Of a stretch of DNA of 42,125 bases, positions 1-7,775 are shown piece after piece. How positions within the stretch are numbered: position 1 is the stretch's first letter; every line of letters begins with the position of its first letter. This DNA comes from an uncultured Mediterraneibacter sp. (GTDB lineage Bacteria > Bacillota > Clostridia > Lachnospirales > Lachnospiraceae): the NCBI GenBank assembly GCA_934309345.1, contig CAKRDD010000027.1:1-42125 (forward strand), read 5' to 3'. The notes below the pieces were generated by a model that was not told the origin of the DNA, did no database searches, and saw nothing but the letters and a program-made list of their open reading frames with translations. The translations under genes were made by a program, and so were the position numbers.

Positions 1-40
1 CACCATCCTAAAGGTATAAGCCACCTTACATAACGGAATA

Positions 41-75
41 GAAAAAGCTCAGAGGTCACGACTCTGAGCTTTTTC
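41..75. terminator. Rho-independent terminator, bidirectional
   Basis: A perfect 14-bp stem (GAAAAAGCTCAGAG at 41-54, CTCTGAGCTTTTTC at 62-75) with a 7-base loop. The A-rich and T-rich arm ends give a U-run in either direction. It lies 62 bases past the stop of the 1-phosphofructokinase gene on the minus strand and probably also ends a gene left of the window. Confidence 0.9.
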
Positions 76-137
76 TTTGGTGCTAGAACTTGTCAAAGGC
101 AATGCTTCTTTTATCGAGCAAATCTGTAATCCTCATC

Positions 138-1055
138 CTACCGCTCCGCCTTTACAACCTGTTGATATACTCCGGCAATCTCTTCTTTTGTTGCCAGATT
201 CTCTGAAAATGCGCTCGCACTTCCTGATGCAACTCCCATGTGGAATGCATGTCTGTATTCCTGTTTCTCCATCCAGCCTGCCATAAATCCGGCTACCATA
301 GAGTCTCCTGCTCCAACACCATTTTTCAATTCCCCTTTTGGTGCCGGTGCGTCATAGACACTTCCATCTTCTGCTACGAGAACCGCGCCTTCGCCTGCCA
401 TGGATACAAGAACATTTCTTGCTCCCTTTTCCTGCAGTTTCTTCGCATATGGTACAACAGATTCTCTTGTCAGAAGTTCCACATCAAAGATCTCTCCAAG
501 TTCATGGTTATTCGGTTTGATCAAAAATGGATGATACGCAAGAACGTTCATCAGAAGATCTCTCGTTGCATCAACAACGATCATGACACCCTTGCCATCC
601 AGCTTCGCCATAATCTTCTGATACATGTCATCTGGCATAGAAGTCGGAATGCTTCCTGCCAGGAATAAGACATCGCCTTCTCCAAGTTTCTCCAGCTTCT
701 CCATCAGCTTCTCTACATCTTCCGGGGAAATCACCGGACCACTTCCGTTGATCTCTGTTCCGTCGATGGATTTTAATTTCAGGTTGATTCGGGATACACC
801 TTCTTTGATCTCGATGAAATCAGATGCAACTCCCATCTCTTCCAGTCTTCTTACAATCTCTTTTCCGGTAAATCCGGCCAGGAATCCAAGTGCTGTATTT
901 TCAATCCCAAGATTTCCAAGCACTGTAGAAACATTGATGCCCTTTCCACCAGGAAGGATCAACTCGGAACTTGTTCGATTTGTAAGTCCAAGCTTAAAGT
1001 CCTCTACAGAGACAATGTAATCCAATGACGGATTAAATGTTACTGTGTAAATCAT
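138..1055 (-). CDS. pfkB: 1-phosphofructokinase (PfkB/ribokinase family)
   Basis: Probably phosphorylates fructose-1-phosphate (possibly tagatose-6-phosphate) with ATP in the cytosol, feeding glycolysis. The 305-residue product is full length for the family. It has the first PfkB signature GGKGIN at residues 36-41, PNNHEL at 181-186, and the C-terminal signature NGVGAGD at 245-251, where Asp251 is the expected catalytic base. The start is set by AAGGAGGAG just before the ATG. It is transcribed alone, from the promoter at 1188-1216 to the hairpin at 41-75. No fructose PTS gene is visible, and what lies downstream is outside the window. FruK-type and LacC-type kinases cannot be separated with certainty by eye; FruK-type is the more likely reading. 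Confidence 0.9.
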   Translation of the reverse strand: MIYTVTFNPSLDYIVSVEDFKLGLTNRTSSELILPGGKGINVSTVLGNLGIENTALGFLAGFTGKEIVRRLEEMGVASDFIEIKEGVSRINLKLKSIDGTEINGSGPVISPEDVEKLMEKLEKLGEGDVLFLAGSIPTSMPDDMYQKIMAKLDGKGVMIVVDATRDLLMNVLAYHPFLIKPNNHELGEIFDVELLTRESVVPYAKKLQEKGARNVLVSMAGEGAVLVAEDGSVYDAPAPKGELKNGVGAGDSMVAGFMAGWMEKQEYRHAFHMGVASGSASAFSENLATKEEIAGVYQQVVKAER

Positions 1056-1187
1056 TTTTCTCCTCCTTCTCTCAATCCAGTCACTTCAAACTGCTGCCAC
1101 AGTTTGCTTGCGAACTTAATTCAGCCAAAATCGTTCAGTCTCAACAATTCGCTTTCATCTCTGACTGTTGTTTTTCTTTATGCTTGT

Positions 1188-1216
1188 ATTATACGTTCAA
1201 ACTCGTTCATAGTCAA
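1188..1216 (-). promoter_or_regulatory. Sigma-A promoter of the 1-phosphofructokinase gene
   Basis: On the minus strand there is a -35 TTGACT (1211-1216), a 17-base spacer and a consensus -10 TATAAT (1188-1193). The spacer carries GAACG twice, 10 bases apart, and TTTGA words cluster just upstream. These could be a DeoR-type (FruR-like) operator, but that is inference. The leader to the ATG is about 125 bases. Confidence 0.8.
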
Positions 1217-1309
1217 TCAAACTAATCAACAAAAATCGTGACTGTTTTTGGTGGATATTGCACAATTTTAGTCATCTCTTGAATATGGTATTATCATAAC
1301 CTGATTTGC

Positions 1310-2002
1310 TTACTGTCCGTAATATGCGTTTGCTCCATGTTTTCTGAAATAGTGTTTGTCCTGTAACTCCTGCGGCGCTGGTTGATTCTTCGGATTAATC
1401 ATCTCACATCTGGCAGCCATCTTTGCCACTTCTTCTACAACAACCGCATTATGTACAGCTTCATGTGCATCCTTTCCCCAGGTAAACACGCCATGATTTT
1501 TACAAAGGACGCCAGGAACAGCAATGTAATCTCTATTCTTCTCTTCAAAATCATCTGCGATCAACACTCCCGTATTCTTCTCATATGCTTCTTCGATTTC
1601 TTCCTTTGTAAGATTTCTCACACATGGAATCGGACCATAGAAATAATCCGCATGCGTTGTTCCATAACAAGGAATCTCTCTTCCCGCCTGTGCCCAGCTT
1701 GTTGCCCATGATGAATGAGTATGAACGACTCCACCGATTTCTGGAAAACGATTGTACAGTACTACATGTGTTGCTGTATCTGAAGATGGATTGTATTTCC
1801 CTTCTACTTTATTTCCTTTCAGGTCAACAACTACCATATCCTCCGGTGTCAGCTGATCGTACTCCACTCCACTTGGTTTAATTACAAACAATCCTGACTC
1901 TCTGTCGATTCCGCTCACATTTCCCCATGTGAATGTTACAAGATGATACTTTGGGAGAAGCATATTTGCCTCATAAACTTCTTTTTTTAATTGTTCTAAC
2001 AT
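1310..2002 (-). CDS. araD: L-ribulose-5-phosphate 4-epimerase (AraD/UlaF/SgbE family)
   Basis: Zinc enzyme of the class II aldolase fold that converts L-ribulose-5-phosphate to D-xylulose-5-phosphate, the last step before the pentose phosphate pathway. The 230 residues match the family length. Metal ligands are visible as His94 and His96 (HTHSSW) and His170 (KNHGVF), with the DYFYGP segment at 119-124 near the active site. The ATG follows GAAAGAGGAAAG. It is the last gene of the ula-type operon, 85 bases after the beta-propeller gene, and that gap holds a perfect palindrome (2035-2059). No convincing terminator follows before the pfkB promoter. In this setting it plays the UlaF role. Confidence 0.92.
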   Translation of the reverse strand: MLEQLKKEVYEANMLLPKYHLVTFTWGNVSGIDRESGLFVIKPSGVEYDQLTPEDMVVVDLKGNKVEGKYNPSSDTATHVVLYNRFPEIGGVVHTHSSWATSWAQAGREIPCYGTTHADYFYGPIPCVRNLTKEEIEEAYEKNTGVLIADDFEEKNRDYIAVPGVLCKNHGVFTWGKDAHEAVHNAVVVEEVAKMAARCEMINPKNQPAPQELQDKHYFRKHGANAYYGQ

Positions 2003-2034
2003 GATTCTTTCCTCTTTCTTTTTGAAATAACTAT

Positions 2035-2059
2035 GAGAAACCCACTAAGTGGGTTTCTC
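2035..2059. other. Perfect intergenic palindrome inside the ula operon
   Basis: GAGAAACCCACT and AGTGGGTTTCTC flank one base, which would form a strong RNA hairpin (realistically a 9-10 bp stem with a small loop). On the minus strand it is not followed by a U-run, so it is not a normal terminator for the operon. It lies between the propeller gene and the 4-epimerase gene and could set a transcript end or processing point. Confidence 0.7.
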
Positions 2060-2087
2060 TGACTTCTAATTCTTTTCTTTTATGTAA

Positions 2088-3140
2088 TTATTTTGAAATC
2101 GTGTACATTGCCACCTCATCTGTCTCACGGTTTGCAGAGATAATAATATCTTTTCCGTTTTTTACATAATGAGCTACATTTGCCGGACCGCAGTCATGAT
2201 CGATCACTTCTGACTCATATTGTTTTGTCTCTTTATTATAAGAAAATACAATCAGATCTCTTTCTGCTTTTCTGTGTCCGATCACAACTGCAGGCTGTCC
2301 ACACAGATCACCTCCATAAATTGCATGTGTGAATTCTGCCGGTTTTTCATACTCATAAACTTTCTCGAACGCTCCGTTATTCTTCTTGTAAATAGAAATC
2401 TGATCCCCATGGAATGGAGATAATACTGCAAGTTCTTTCTCTCCGTCCTCATCCAGATCGATCAATACTGCATCACTTGCTGCTGTCTCAAGGAGTGTAC
2501 GGATCTCCCATTCTCCATCTTTCTCTTCTGGCGGAATAAACTGAAATACTCCGCAATCAGCTGAGATCACACTCGTATCCATATCATTTTCTCTCACACG
2601 ATAGTAACCATGATTCTTAAGCATGTCATCTTTAATTACTTTTAATTCTAATTGATCCTCTTCATTATAAGAGGAAAGGTCTTCCGGAAGAACAGCTGCA
2701 TAAACTTTTCCCGGCATTGACCAGTCATCCTTATATTCATGACCGGATTTCAAAGCACATGCGATCAGATAATGAACTCCATTTCTTTCAACAATATCGA
2801 AACGATGTACATGTGGAAGGTTGACCAGTGTACGTACTTCCCAGTTCCCTTTTTCAATCGGAGTCACGATCACAATCTTTGCCTCTTTTGAATCATTCGG
2901 TGAATAGAACTTATGTGTTGCCAGAAACTGCCCATCTGTTCCTGGAACCTGCACCATACTCATAACTCCACCCGGCTCACTCCAGATTGTATCTTCTTCG
3001 TTTCCATCCTGATCAAATAAAATACAGCGGTCAATTTTCTCTGCTGCCACCATAAAATGTTTCTTTCCCTGATATTCCAGTGGAGCAATGGAATAGCATT
3101 TTGTCAGATTTGATATTACTTTTTTCTCAACTTTCCACAT
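2088..3140 (-). CDS. Cytosolic beta-propeller (VCBS/FG-GAP-like) protein of unknown function, ula operon
   Basis: I do not recognise a named family. The 350-residue product has no signal peptide or membrane segment. It is built of short repeated strands with WSEPGG, HRFDIVERNG, IDLDEDGEKEL and similar turns, as in seven- or eight-bladed propellers. Residues 228-233 (DLDEDG) look like the calcium-binding turn of VCBS/FG-GAP repeats. The first in-frame ATG (3149) directly abuts GGAAAGG, so I chose the next ATG (3140), which has a 9-base spacing. This start overlaps the end of ulaE by 14 bases, so translation is probably coupled. Its place between ulaE and the 4-epimerase suggests a role with the sugar acid or its intermediates, for example a lactonase or binding protein. 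No catalytic assignment is possible from sequence. Confidence 0.75.
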   Translation of the reverse strand: MWKVEKKVISNLTKCYSIAPLEYQGKKHFMVAAEKIDRCILFDQDGNEEDTIWSEPGGVMSMVQVPGTDGQFLATHKFYSPNDSKEAKIVIVTPIEKGNWEVRTLVNLPHVHRFDIVERNGVHYLIACALKSGHEYKDDWSMPGKVYAAVLPEDLSSYNEEDQLELKVIKDDMLKNHGYYRVRENDMDTSVISADCGVFQFIPPEEKDGEWEIRTLLETAASDAVLIDLDEDGEKELAVLSPFHGDQISIYKKNNGAFEKVYEYEKPAEFTHAIYGGDLCGQPAVVIGHRKAERDLIVFSYNKETKQYESEVIDHDCGPANVAHYVKNGKDIIISANRETDEVAMYTISK

Positions 3141-4002
3141 TTTTCTCATCCTTTCCAGTCATCTGTTCATTCAGCATTTTTTCAAACATATCATGTGCAA
3201 ATACAAGATCTTCTTTCCAGTTCTCATTTCCCACATACCAGAACTCTGTCACATATTTTCGTATTCCAAGCTGCCATGCAAGGTCTATTGCCTCTTTAAA
3301 ATTCACATGCCCGGTTCCAAATGGAATCTCACGGAATTTACCAGGCACAGTCTCTTTCAGGTGCATTGCACAGAGATGACCTTTTCCAATCATCATATCT
3401 TCGAGCACATCATTCTTATATTCTATTGCAGCATTGGTAATATTTCCGATATCGGGATAGACATTAAGATAAGGTGAATCTACCAGTGTGGTATACTTCA
3501 TTGCCTTTTCTACTGTGTTCATGAATTCTGTTTCCATCGTCTCGAATCCGAGAACAACTCCGGCTTTTTCTGCCATATGTGTCGCTTTCTTTAAATTTTT
3601 AAGAAAACGTTTTTTTGTCTCAAAAGAAGACTCTTCATAATAGACATCATATCCTGCAAGCTGAATAATGCGGATTCCAAGATCTTCTGCAAGCTGAATT
3701 GCTTTTTCCATGATTTCCATTCCGCGCTTTTCTACTTCCGGATCATTGCTTCCAAGTGGATATTTCCTGTGCCCGCTCAGACACATGGAGCGGATTGGCA
3801 CGCCGGTTACCATCATCAGCCGGACCAGTTCCAGGCGTTCTTCTTTTGACATATCAAGTCTTGCGAGCTTTGCATCTGTCTCATCAATACTGATTTCAAT
3901 ATAATCAAATCCTGCTGCTTTCGCTGAGAGCATTTTCTGCTCCCAGCTCAAGTCTGACGGCATGGATTTTTCATACAAACCTAATGTATATTCTCTTTCC
4001 AT
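3127..4002 (-). CDS. ulaE: L-ribulose-5-phosphate 3-epimerase (UlaE/SgbU family)
   Basis: Converts L-xylulose-5-phosphate to L-ribulose-5-phosphate. The 291-residue TIM-barrel protein has the four-residue metal/catalytic set of the xylose-isomerase-like family: Glu154 in GFETMET, Asp184 in VYPDIGN, His214 in AMHLKE and Glu253 in VTEFWY. It opens with LGLYEKSMP, typical of UlaE. The ATG follows CCGGAGG. It starts 16 bases after the EIIB gene and overlaps the propeller gene by 14 bases. In the classical pathway its substrate is made by UlaD, which is absent from this operon. Confidence 0.93.
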   Translation of the reverse strand: MEREYTLGLYEKSMPSDLSWEQKMLSAKAAGFDYIEISIDETDAKLARLDMSKEERLELVRLMMVTGVPIRSMCLSGHRKYPLGSNDPEVEKRGMEIMEKAIQLAEDLGIRIIQLAGYDVYYEESSFETKKRFLKNLKKATHMAEKAGVVLGFETMETEFMNTVEKAMKYTTLVDSPYLNVYPDIGNITNAAIEYKNDVLEDMMIGKGHLCAMHLKETVPGKFREIPFGTGHVNFKEAIDLAWQLGIRKYVTEFWYVGNENWKEDLVFAHDMFEKMLNEQMTGKDEKNVES

Positions 4003-4018
4003 AACCTGCCTCCGGATC

Positions 4019-4324
4019 TTATTCGATCACACCGTATTCTCTCAGTTTCTCTTCGATTTCCTGTGCAGACATGATATTTCTCAGTGGAATTACTTTCACA
4101 CCTTTTTTCTCAGCGTCCTTGAACATATTTGCAAAGTTCTGTGCACAGAGCACTACATCAAACTGAGTGGCTGCACTCTTTCCTTCGGATAATGCACAGT
4201 GATGCAGTCTTCCCGGAGTAATATTTACTTTCTTTAATACTTTCTGAAGTGTCATTTTCATCATCATACTGGAGCCTGCTCCGTTTGCACAACATACCAT
4301 GAATTTAAGATTTTTTGTACTCAT
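4019..4324 (-). CDS. ulaB: PTS ascorbate-type transporter subunit IIB
   Basis: Small cytosolic phosphocarrier that passes the phosphate from EIIA to the sugar carried by UlaA. The 101 residues open with the SgaB/UlaB loop CANGAGSSMMMKM. Cys12 is the expected phosphorylated cysteine and follows another cysteine at 11. AAAGGAG precedes the ATG. It sits 26 bases after the EIIC gene and 16 bases before ulaE, clearly in one operon. Confidence 0.93.
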   Translation of the reverse strand: MSTKNLKFMVCCANGAGSSMMMKMTLQKVLKKVNITPGRLHHCALSEGKSAATQFDVVLCAQNFANMFKDAEKKGVKVIPLRNIMSAQEIEEKLREYGVIE

Positions 4325-4350
4325 AATTTCTATCTCCTTTTTCTTGTGGA

Positions 4351-5835
4351 TTATTTATTTTTTGCTGCTTTCATTTCTTTATATGCTTCGTAATCTTCTG
4401 TGATCTTGAAGTATCCTTCCTTGTCAAGTTTGTACTGGATCTGAGGAATAGCAATCAGTACAACTGCTACGATCACGATACCTGCGTAGCTTAAGAACTT
4501 CATTACTGCGGTCATAACCGGCCATACAACTGCCCAATCCCACATTCCGATATATCCGCCATAAGCTGCCATTCCTACCCATCCTGCAATGATTGCAGAA
4601 CCAAATACCTGACAGAGACCTGAGATAAACGGAAGGATCAGTGCCGCTTTTACGCCACCTTTTTCATTAGCAAAGATGCCGATGGTTGCATTATCGAAGA
4701 ATACCGGAACGAAACCACAGATTACAAGTACCGGACTCTTTAATACGATCAATACTGCAATTGCAAGGATCTGTCCTACAAATCCTGCAAGGAATCCGAT
4801 CGGTACTGCATTTGCAGAACCAAAGCCAAATGCTACGGCACAGTCAACTCCTGGGATTGATCCAGGAAGAAGCTTATCTGCAATCCCCTGGAAGGACTGT
4901 GTCAGCTCTGTTACGAAAGTACGTACACCAAGCTGAAGGATTGCAAGATAAACAGAGAAGTACAGACAAGTCTGGATTACGTAGAATACCATGCTCTGTC
5001 CTTCTGTCATGAATCCCTGTTCTGTCAGATAATCTCTTCCGAGGATCACAAGAATCGCTCCAAAGAAGATCAGCATCAGGATTGAAGTACATACCATATT
5101 GTCATTAAAGATAGACATGAATCCCGGCAACTCTACATCATCAATTTTCTTTACTTCTTTACCATTTTTCTTTTTTCCAAAGATTTTCTCAGCAATCCAA
5201 GTGTTGAGAGCAATGCCGAACATCTGCTGATGTGCCAGACAGAAGCCTGCGCCATCAGATAATTCCTGACAAGGCTTAATAGTAAGGTTTGCTCCTACCG
5301 CCCAATAAAGTCCGAGAATCACTGACATAACCACTAACATTGCTACGTTCTTTGTTAAAAGGAACGGGCAGGCAAACATGATCAGCCAGTAAGCAGTTGC
5401 TGCCTGCTGTACCTGTACATGTCCTGTTGTAAACAGAGCACGCATTTTTGTCACTTTACTAAATCTTACTAAAATAATATTAACGATAAATGCAATGAGA
5501 AGAAGGACCATTGCTTCTCCGAAGCCTTTCCCAAATACTTCTTCAACTCCTGCGGTCACTGCATTTTGTCCGAAATATGGATCGATTACCATTGCATCCA
5601 TATTGAAACGATCTTTCAATCCAACCAATACCGGACGGAAGTTACTTACCAGTCCGCTGGAACCAACTGTCAGGATTAAGTATCCTACGATTGCTTTAAT
5701 TACACCTGCAAGCACGTCGTACCATGGCTTTTTCAAAAGGATATATCCAAGGGCAACGATCAGGCCGATCATAAATGCCGGCTGCTCTAATATATTGGTC
5801 GCAAAATAAGACCAGGCTCTCATTAAAAGTTCCAT
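4351..5835 (-). CDS. ulaA: PTS ascorbate-type transporter subunit IIC (UlaA/SgaT)
   Basis: Membrane permease of a PTS of the L-ascorbate/galactitol superfamily. It moves and phosphorylates the sugar acid, giving L-ascorbate-6-phosphate in the classical case. The 494 residues contain about ten hydrophobic spans. Landmarks include GFGSANAVPIGFLAGFVGQ and FFDNATIGIFANEKGG, both characteristic of UlaA. It is slightly longer than the E. coli protein, with a basic cytosolic tail. AGGAGGAAATACAT precedes the ATG. It lies between the EIIA gene (64-base gap) and the EIIB gene (26-base gap). Substrate identity rests on family and neighbours, not on proven residues. Confidence 0.93.
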   Translation of the reverse strand: MELLMRAWSYFATNILEQPAFMIGLIVALGYILLKKPWYDVLAGVIKAIVGYLILTVGSSGLVSNFRPVLVGLKDRFNMDAMVIDPYFGQNAVTAGVEEVFGKGFGEAMVLLLIAFIVNIILVRFSKVTKMRALFTTGHVQVQQAATAYWLIMFACPFLLTKNVAMLVVMSVILGLYWAVGANLTIKPCQELSDGAGFCLAHQQMFGIALNTWIAEKIFGKKKNGKEVKKIDDVELPGFMSIFNDNMVCTSILMLIFFGAILVILGRDYLTEQGFMTEGQSMVFYVIQTCLYFSVYLAILQLGVRTFVTELTQSFQGIADKLLPGSIPGVDCAVAFGFGSANAVPIGFLAGFVGQILAIAVLIVLKSPVLVICGFVPVFFDNATIGIFANEKGGVKAALILPFISGLCQVFGSAIIAGWVGMAAYGGYIGMWDWAVVWPVMTAVMKFLSYAGIVIVAVVLIAIPQIQYKLDKEGYFKITEDYEAYKEMKAAKNK

Positions 5836-5899
5836 ATGTATTTCCTCCTCAGCTCTCCACTGCCAGTTTCAATAAATACAGCAGTGATTCATGCTCATT

Positions 5900-6358
5900 C
5901 TATTCTGTGATATATTTCTCTTCTAATTTCAGCAGATCTTCTGATGTCTTTGCCTGTGCAAGTTCTTCTACAAGATCTTCGTTCATCAGCATTTCTGACA
6001 ATCTCGACATATTGTCCAGGTGCTGCTCCGGATTACAGGATGCCAGTGTAAAGAACAACTGTACATCCAGTTCCGGATCTCCCGGGTCAAAACTTACCGG
6101 AGTCTCCAGTTTCATGAAAGAAACTGCTGTTTTGTTGACTCCCTCTGCTCCTTCCTGAGAATGCGGCATTGCAATATTGGGAGCAATCACAATATATGGT
6201 CCATATTTTTCAACACATTTGATAATGTCTTCTTTATAGTTATCTTCTACTGTTCCATCTAATTCCAACGGTTCACAGCTCATGCGGATTGCCTCTTTCC
6301 AATCCGCCGCTGAGTCTGCAAATTTATAATGCTTTTTTTCAACAAATTCTTTTAACAT
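5900..6358 (-). CDS. ulaC: PTS sugar transporter subunit IIA (UlaC / mannitol-fructose type)
   Basis: Cytosolic phosphocarrier that takes phosphate from HPr and gives it to the EIIB partner. The 152 residues form one PTS EIIA type-2 domain. His66 in APNIAMPHSQ is the expected phosphohistidine. ATGGAGGAAGTAAAC precedes the ATG. It is the second gene of the operon, 72 bases after ulaG and 64 bases before ulaA. A second EIIA-like domain is fused to the C-terminus of the upstream regulator and is probably a sensor, not a carrier. Confidence 0.92.
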   Translation of the reverse strand: MLKEFVEKKHYKFADSAADWKEAIRMSCEPLELDGTVEDNYKEDIIKCVEKYGPYIVIAPNIAMPHSQEGAEGVNKTAVSFMKLETPVSFDPGDPELDVQLFFTLASCNPEQHLDNMSRLSEMLMNEDLVEELAQAKTSEDLLKLEEKYITE

Positions 6359-6430
6359 CGTTTACTTCCTCCATGTTCTCGCTTAAAGCCCTGCTCTTGC
6401 CTGACACATTTTCGTGCAATGAAAAGTGTT

Positions 6431-7534
6431 TTACAGACAGGAACGATATGGAATATTCTGTGGTGCTTCGAAGCAATCCTCAAATCCTCTTCTGTGGTGA
6501 TAATAAATCTTATCTTTATCTGCCGGATATGTATACTTTCCTCCCACCTGCCAGAAGAATGGATGGAATTTGTATTCATTTCTGTCTTTCTTGAAATCAT
6601 AAAGAACTTTAATCTCATCACAGTCAGCCTGGAAGTTTGTCCATACATCCCAGTGGATCGGAACAACAACCTTACACTGCAGATTCTCAGCCATTCTCAA
6701 CACATCGATAGAAGTCATCTTGTCCTGCATACCAATTGGGTTTTCTCCGAAAGAACCAAAGGCCACATCTACGTCATAATCTTTTCCATGTTTTGCAAAG
6801 TAAATTGAGAAGTGAGAGTCTCCACTGTGATAAATATTTCCGCCTGGTGTTTTGATCAGATAATTAACTGCCTTATCATCCATATCTGTCGGGCAAACTC
6901 CTGTAAGTTCTTCTCTTGTTTCATCTGTTTTATCTGTTGTCACGATACATGTACGGTCAAAAGAATCAAGTGCAACAATTTCAAGATCTTTGATTTTAAT
7001 TGTATCTCCTGGCTTTACAGTGATACATCTGTCTGCCGGAACCCCCCATTTCTGCCAGAGTTCAACTGATTTCTTAGGGCCGATAAATGGAACCGGGATT
7101 TCTTTTCCATTCTCATCGACTGTTGTCATACCACTCTGGATCACATGTGCTGCCCACTCTGCGGACATATGATCCTGATGATAATGTGTTGCAAGCACTG
7201 CATCTACTTTCTTGAATGCAAATGGATCGATCACAAACGGAACATTTCTTAAGTTTGGCTGCATTGCGCGGCCACCACACATATTCGCCATCTGATGTCC
7301 GACTTTCATCTTACCGTCGCCGTGAGTTCTTTTACCATTTCCACACCAGAGATCGATCGTGATGTTTGTGTCCTCTGGTGTTTTCATCCAGATTCCTGTA
7401 CATCCAAGCCACCACATTGCTACATTGCCAGGTGCTACCTTCTCATTTTCAATATCCTCAACAAGCCATGTCCCCCACTCAGGAAATGTACTCATGATCC
7501 AATTTTCTCTTGTGATTTCTTCAACTTTGCTCAT
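6431..7534 (-). CDS. ulaG: L-ascorbate-6-phosphate lactonase
   Basis: Metallo-beta-lactamase-fold hydrolase that opens L-ascorbate-6-phosphate to 3-keto-L-gulonate-6-phosphate after PTS uptake. The 367 residues match UlaG length. The metal motif THYHQDH is at 116-122 (His117, His119, Asp121, His122). Further landmarks are WWLGCTGIWMKT and IYHSGDSHFSIYFAKHG. AAAGGAG precedes the ATG with good spacing. It is the first gene of the operon, about 90 bases after the predicted start of transcription at the operator region 7632-7689. Confidence 0.93.
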   Translation of the reverse strand: MSKVEEITRENWIMSTFPEWGTWLVEDIENEKVAPGNVAMWWLGCTGIWMKTPEDTNITIDLWCGNGKRTHGDGKMKVGHQMANMCGGRAMQPNLRNVPFVIDPFAFKKVDAVLATHYHQDHMSAEWAAHVIQSGMTTVDENGKEIPVPFIGPKKSVELWQKWGVPADRCITVKPGDTIKIKDLEIVALDSFDRTCIVTTDKTDETREELTGVCPTDMDDKAVNYLIKTPGGNIYHSGDSHFSIYFAKHGKDYDVDVAFGSFGENPIGMQDKMTSIDVLRMAENLQCKVVVPIHWDVWTNFQADCDEIKVLYDFKKDRNEYKFHPFFWQVGGKYTYPADKDKIYYHHRRGFEDCFEAPQNIPYRSCL

Positions 7535-7631
7535 TGCTTCGTTCTCCTTTACAGCTCTTGTTTTCTATCTTTTGTTTCTCCTGCTGAATTCACAGCTTTA
7601 TGTTTTTAGCCGGCTTTGTTTTTGTGATTTC

Positions 7632-7689
7632 ATCATAGCATCCAGGTTGTGCAAAGAAAAGCACAAGAAATGTTTCTTGTTTGTGCAAA
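7632..7689 (-). promoter_or_regulatory. Promoter and operator array of the ula-type operon
   Basis: On the minus strand there is an extended -10, TGC then TATGAT (7632-7640), with no good -35 element. Upstream lie an 8-bp perfect inverted repeat with a 2-base centre (ACAAGAAA and TTTCTTGT, 7663-7680), a 6-bp inverted repeat (TTGTGC at 7647-7652, GCACAA at 7661-7666), and a direct repeat TTGTGCAAA at 7647-7655 and 7681-7689, 34 bases apart. A weak -35 plus strong upstream sites suggests activation, plausibly by the neighbouring PRD regulator. Confidence 0.65.
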
Positions 7690-7700
7690 AAATTGTATGC

Positions 7701-7759
7701 AAAAAGGAAGACAATCCACGGCAGTTTTCCCTCACTTATCGTAAATTGTCTTCCTTTTT
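7701..7759 (-). terminator. Terminator of the PRD regulator gene
   Basis: A perfect 15-bp inverted repeat (AAAAAGGAAGACAAT at 7701-7715, ATTGTCTTCCTTTTT at 7745-7759) encloses a 29-base loop. In the minus direction the stem ends in five T residues. It begins 16 bases past the regulator stop, so the ula operon is transcribed separately. Confidence 0.75.
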
Positions 7760-7775
7760 TACTACTTATATTCTT

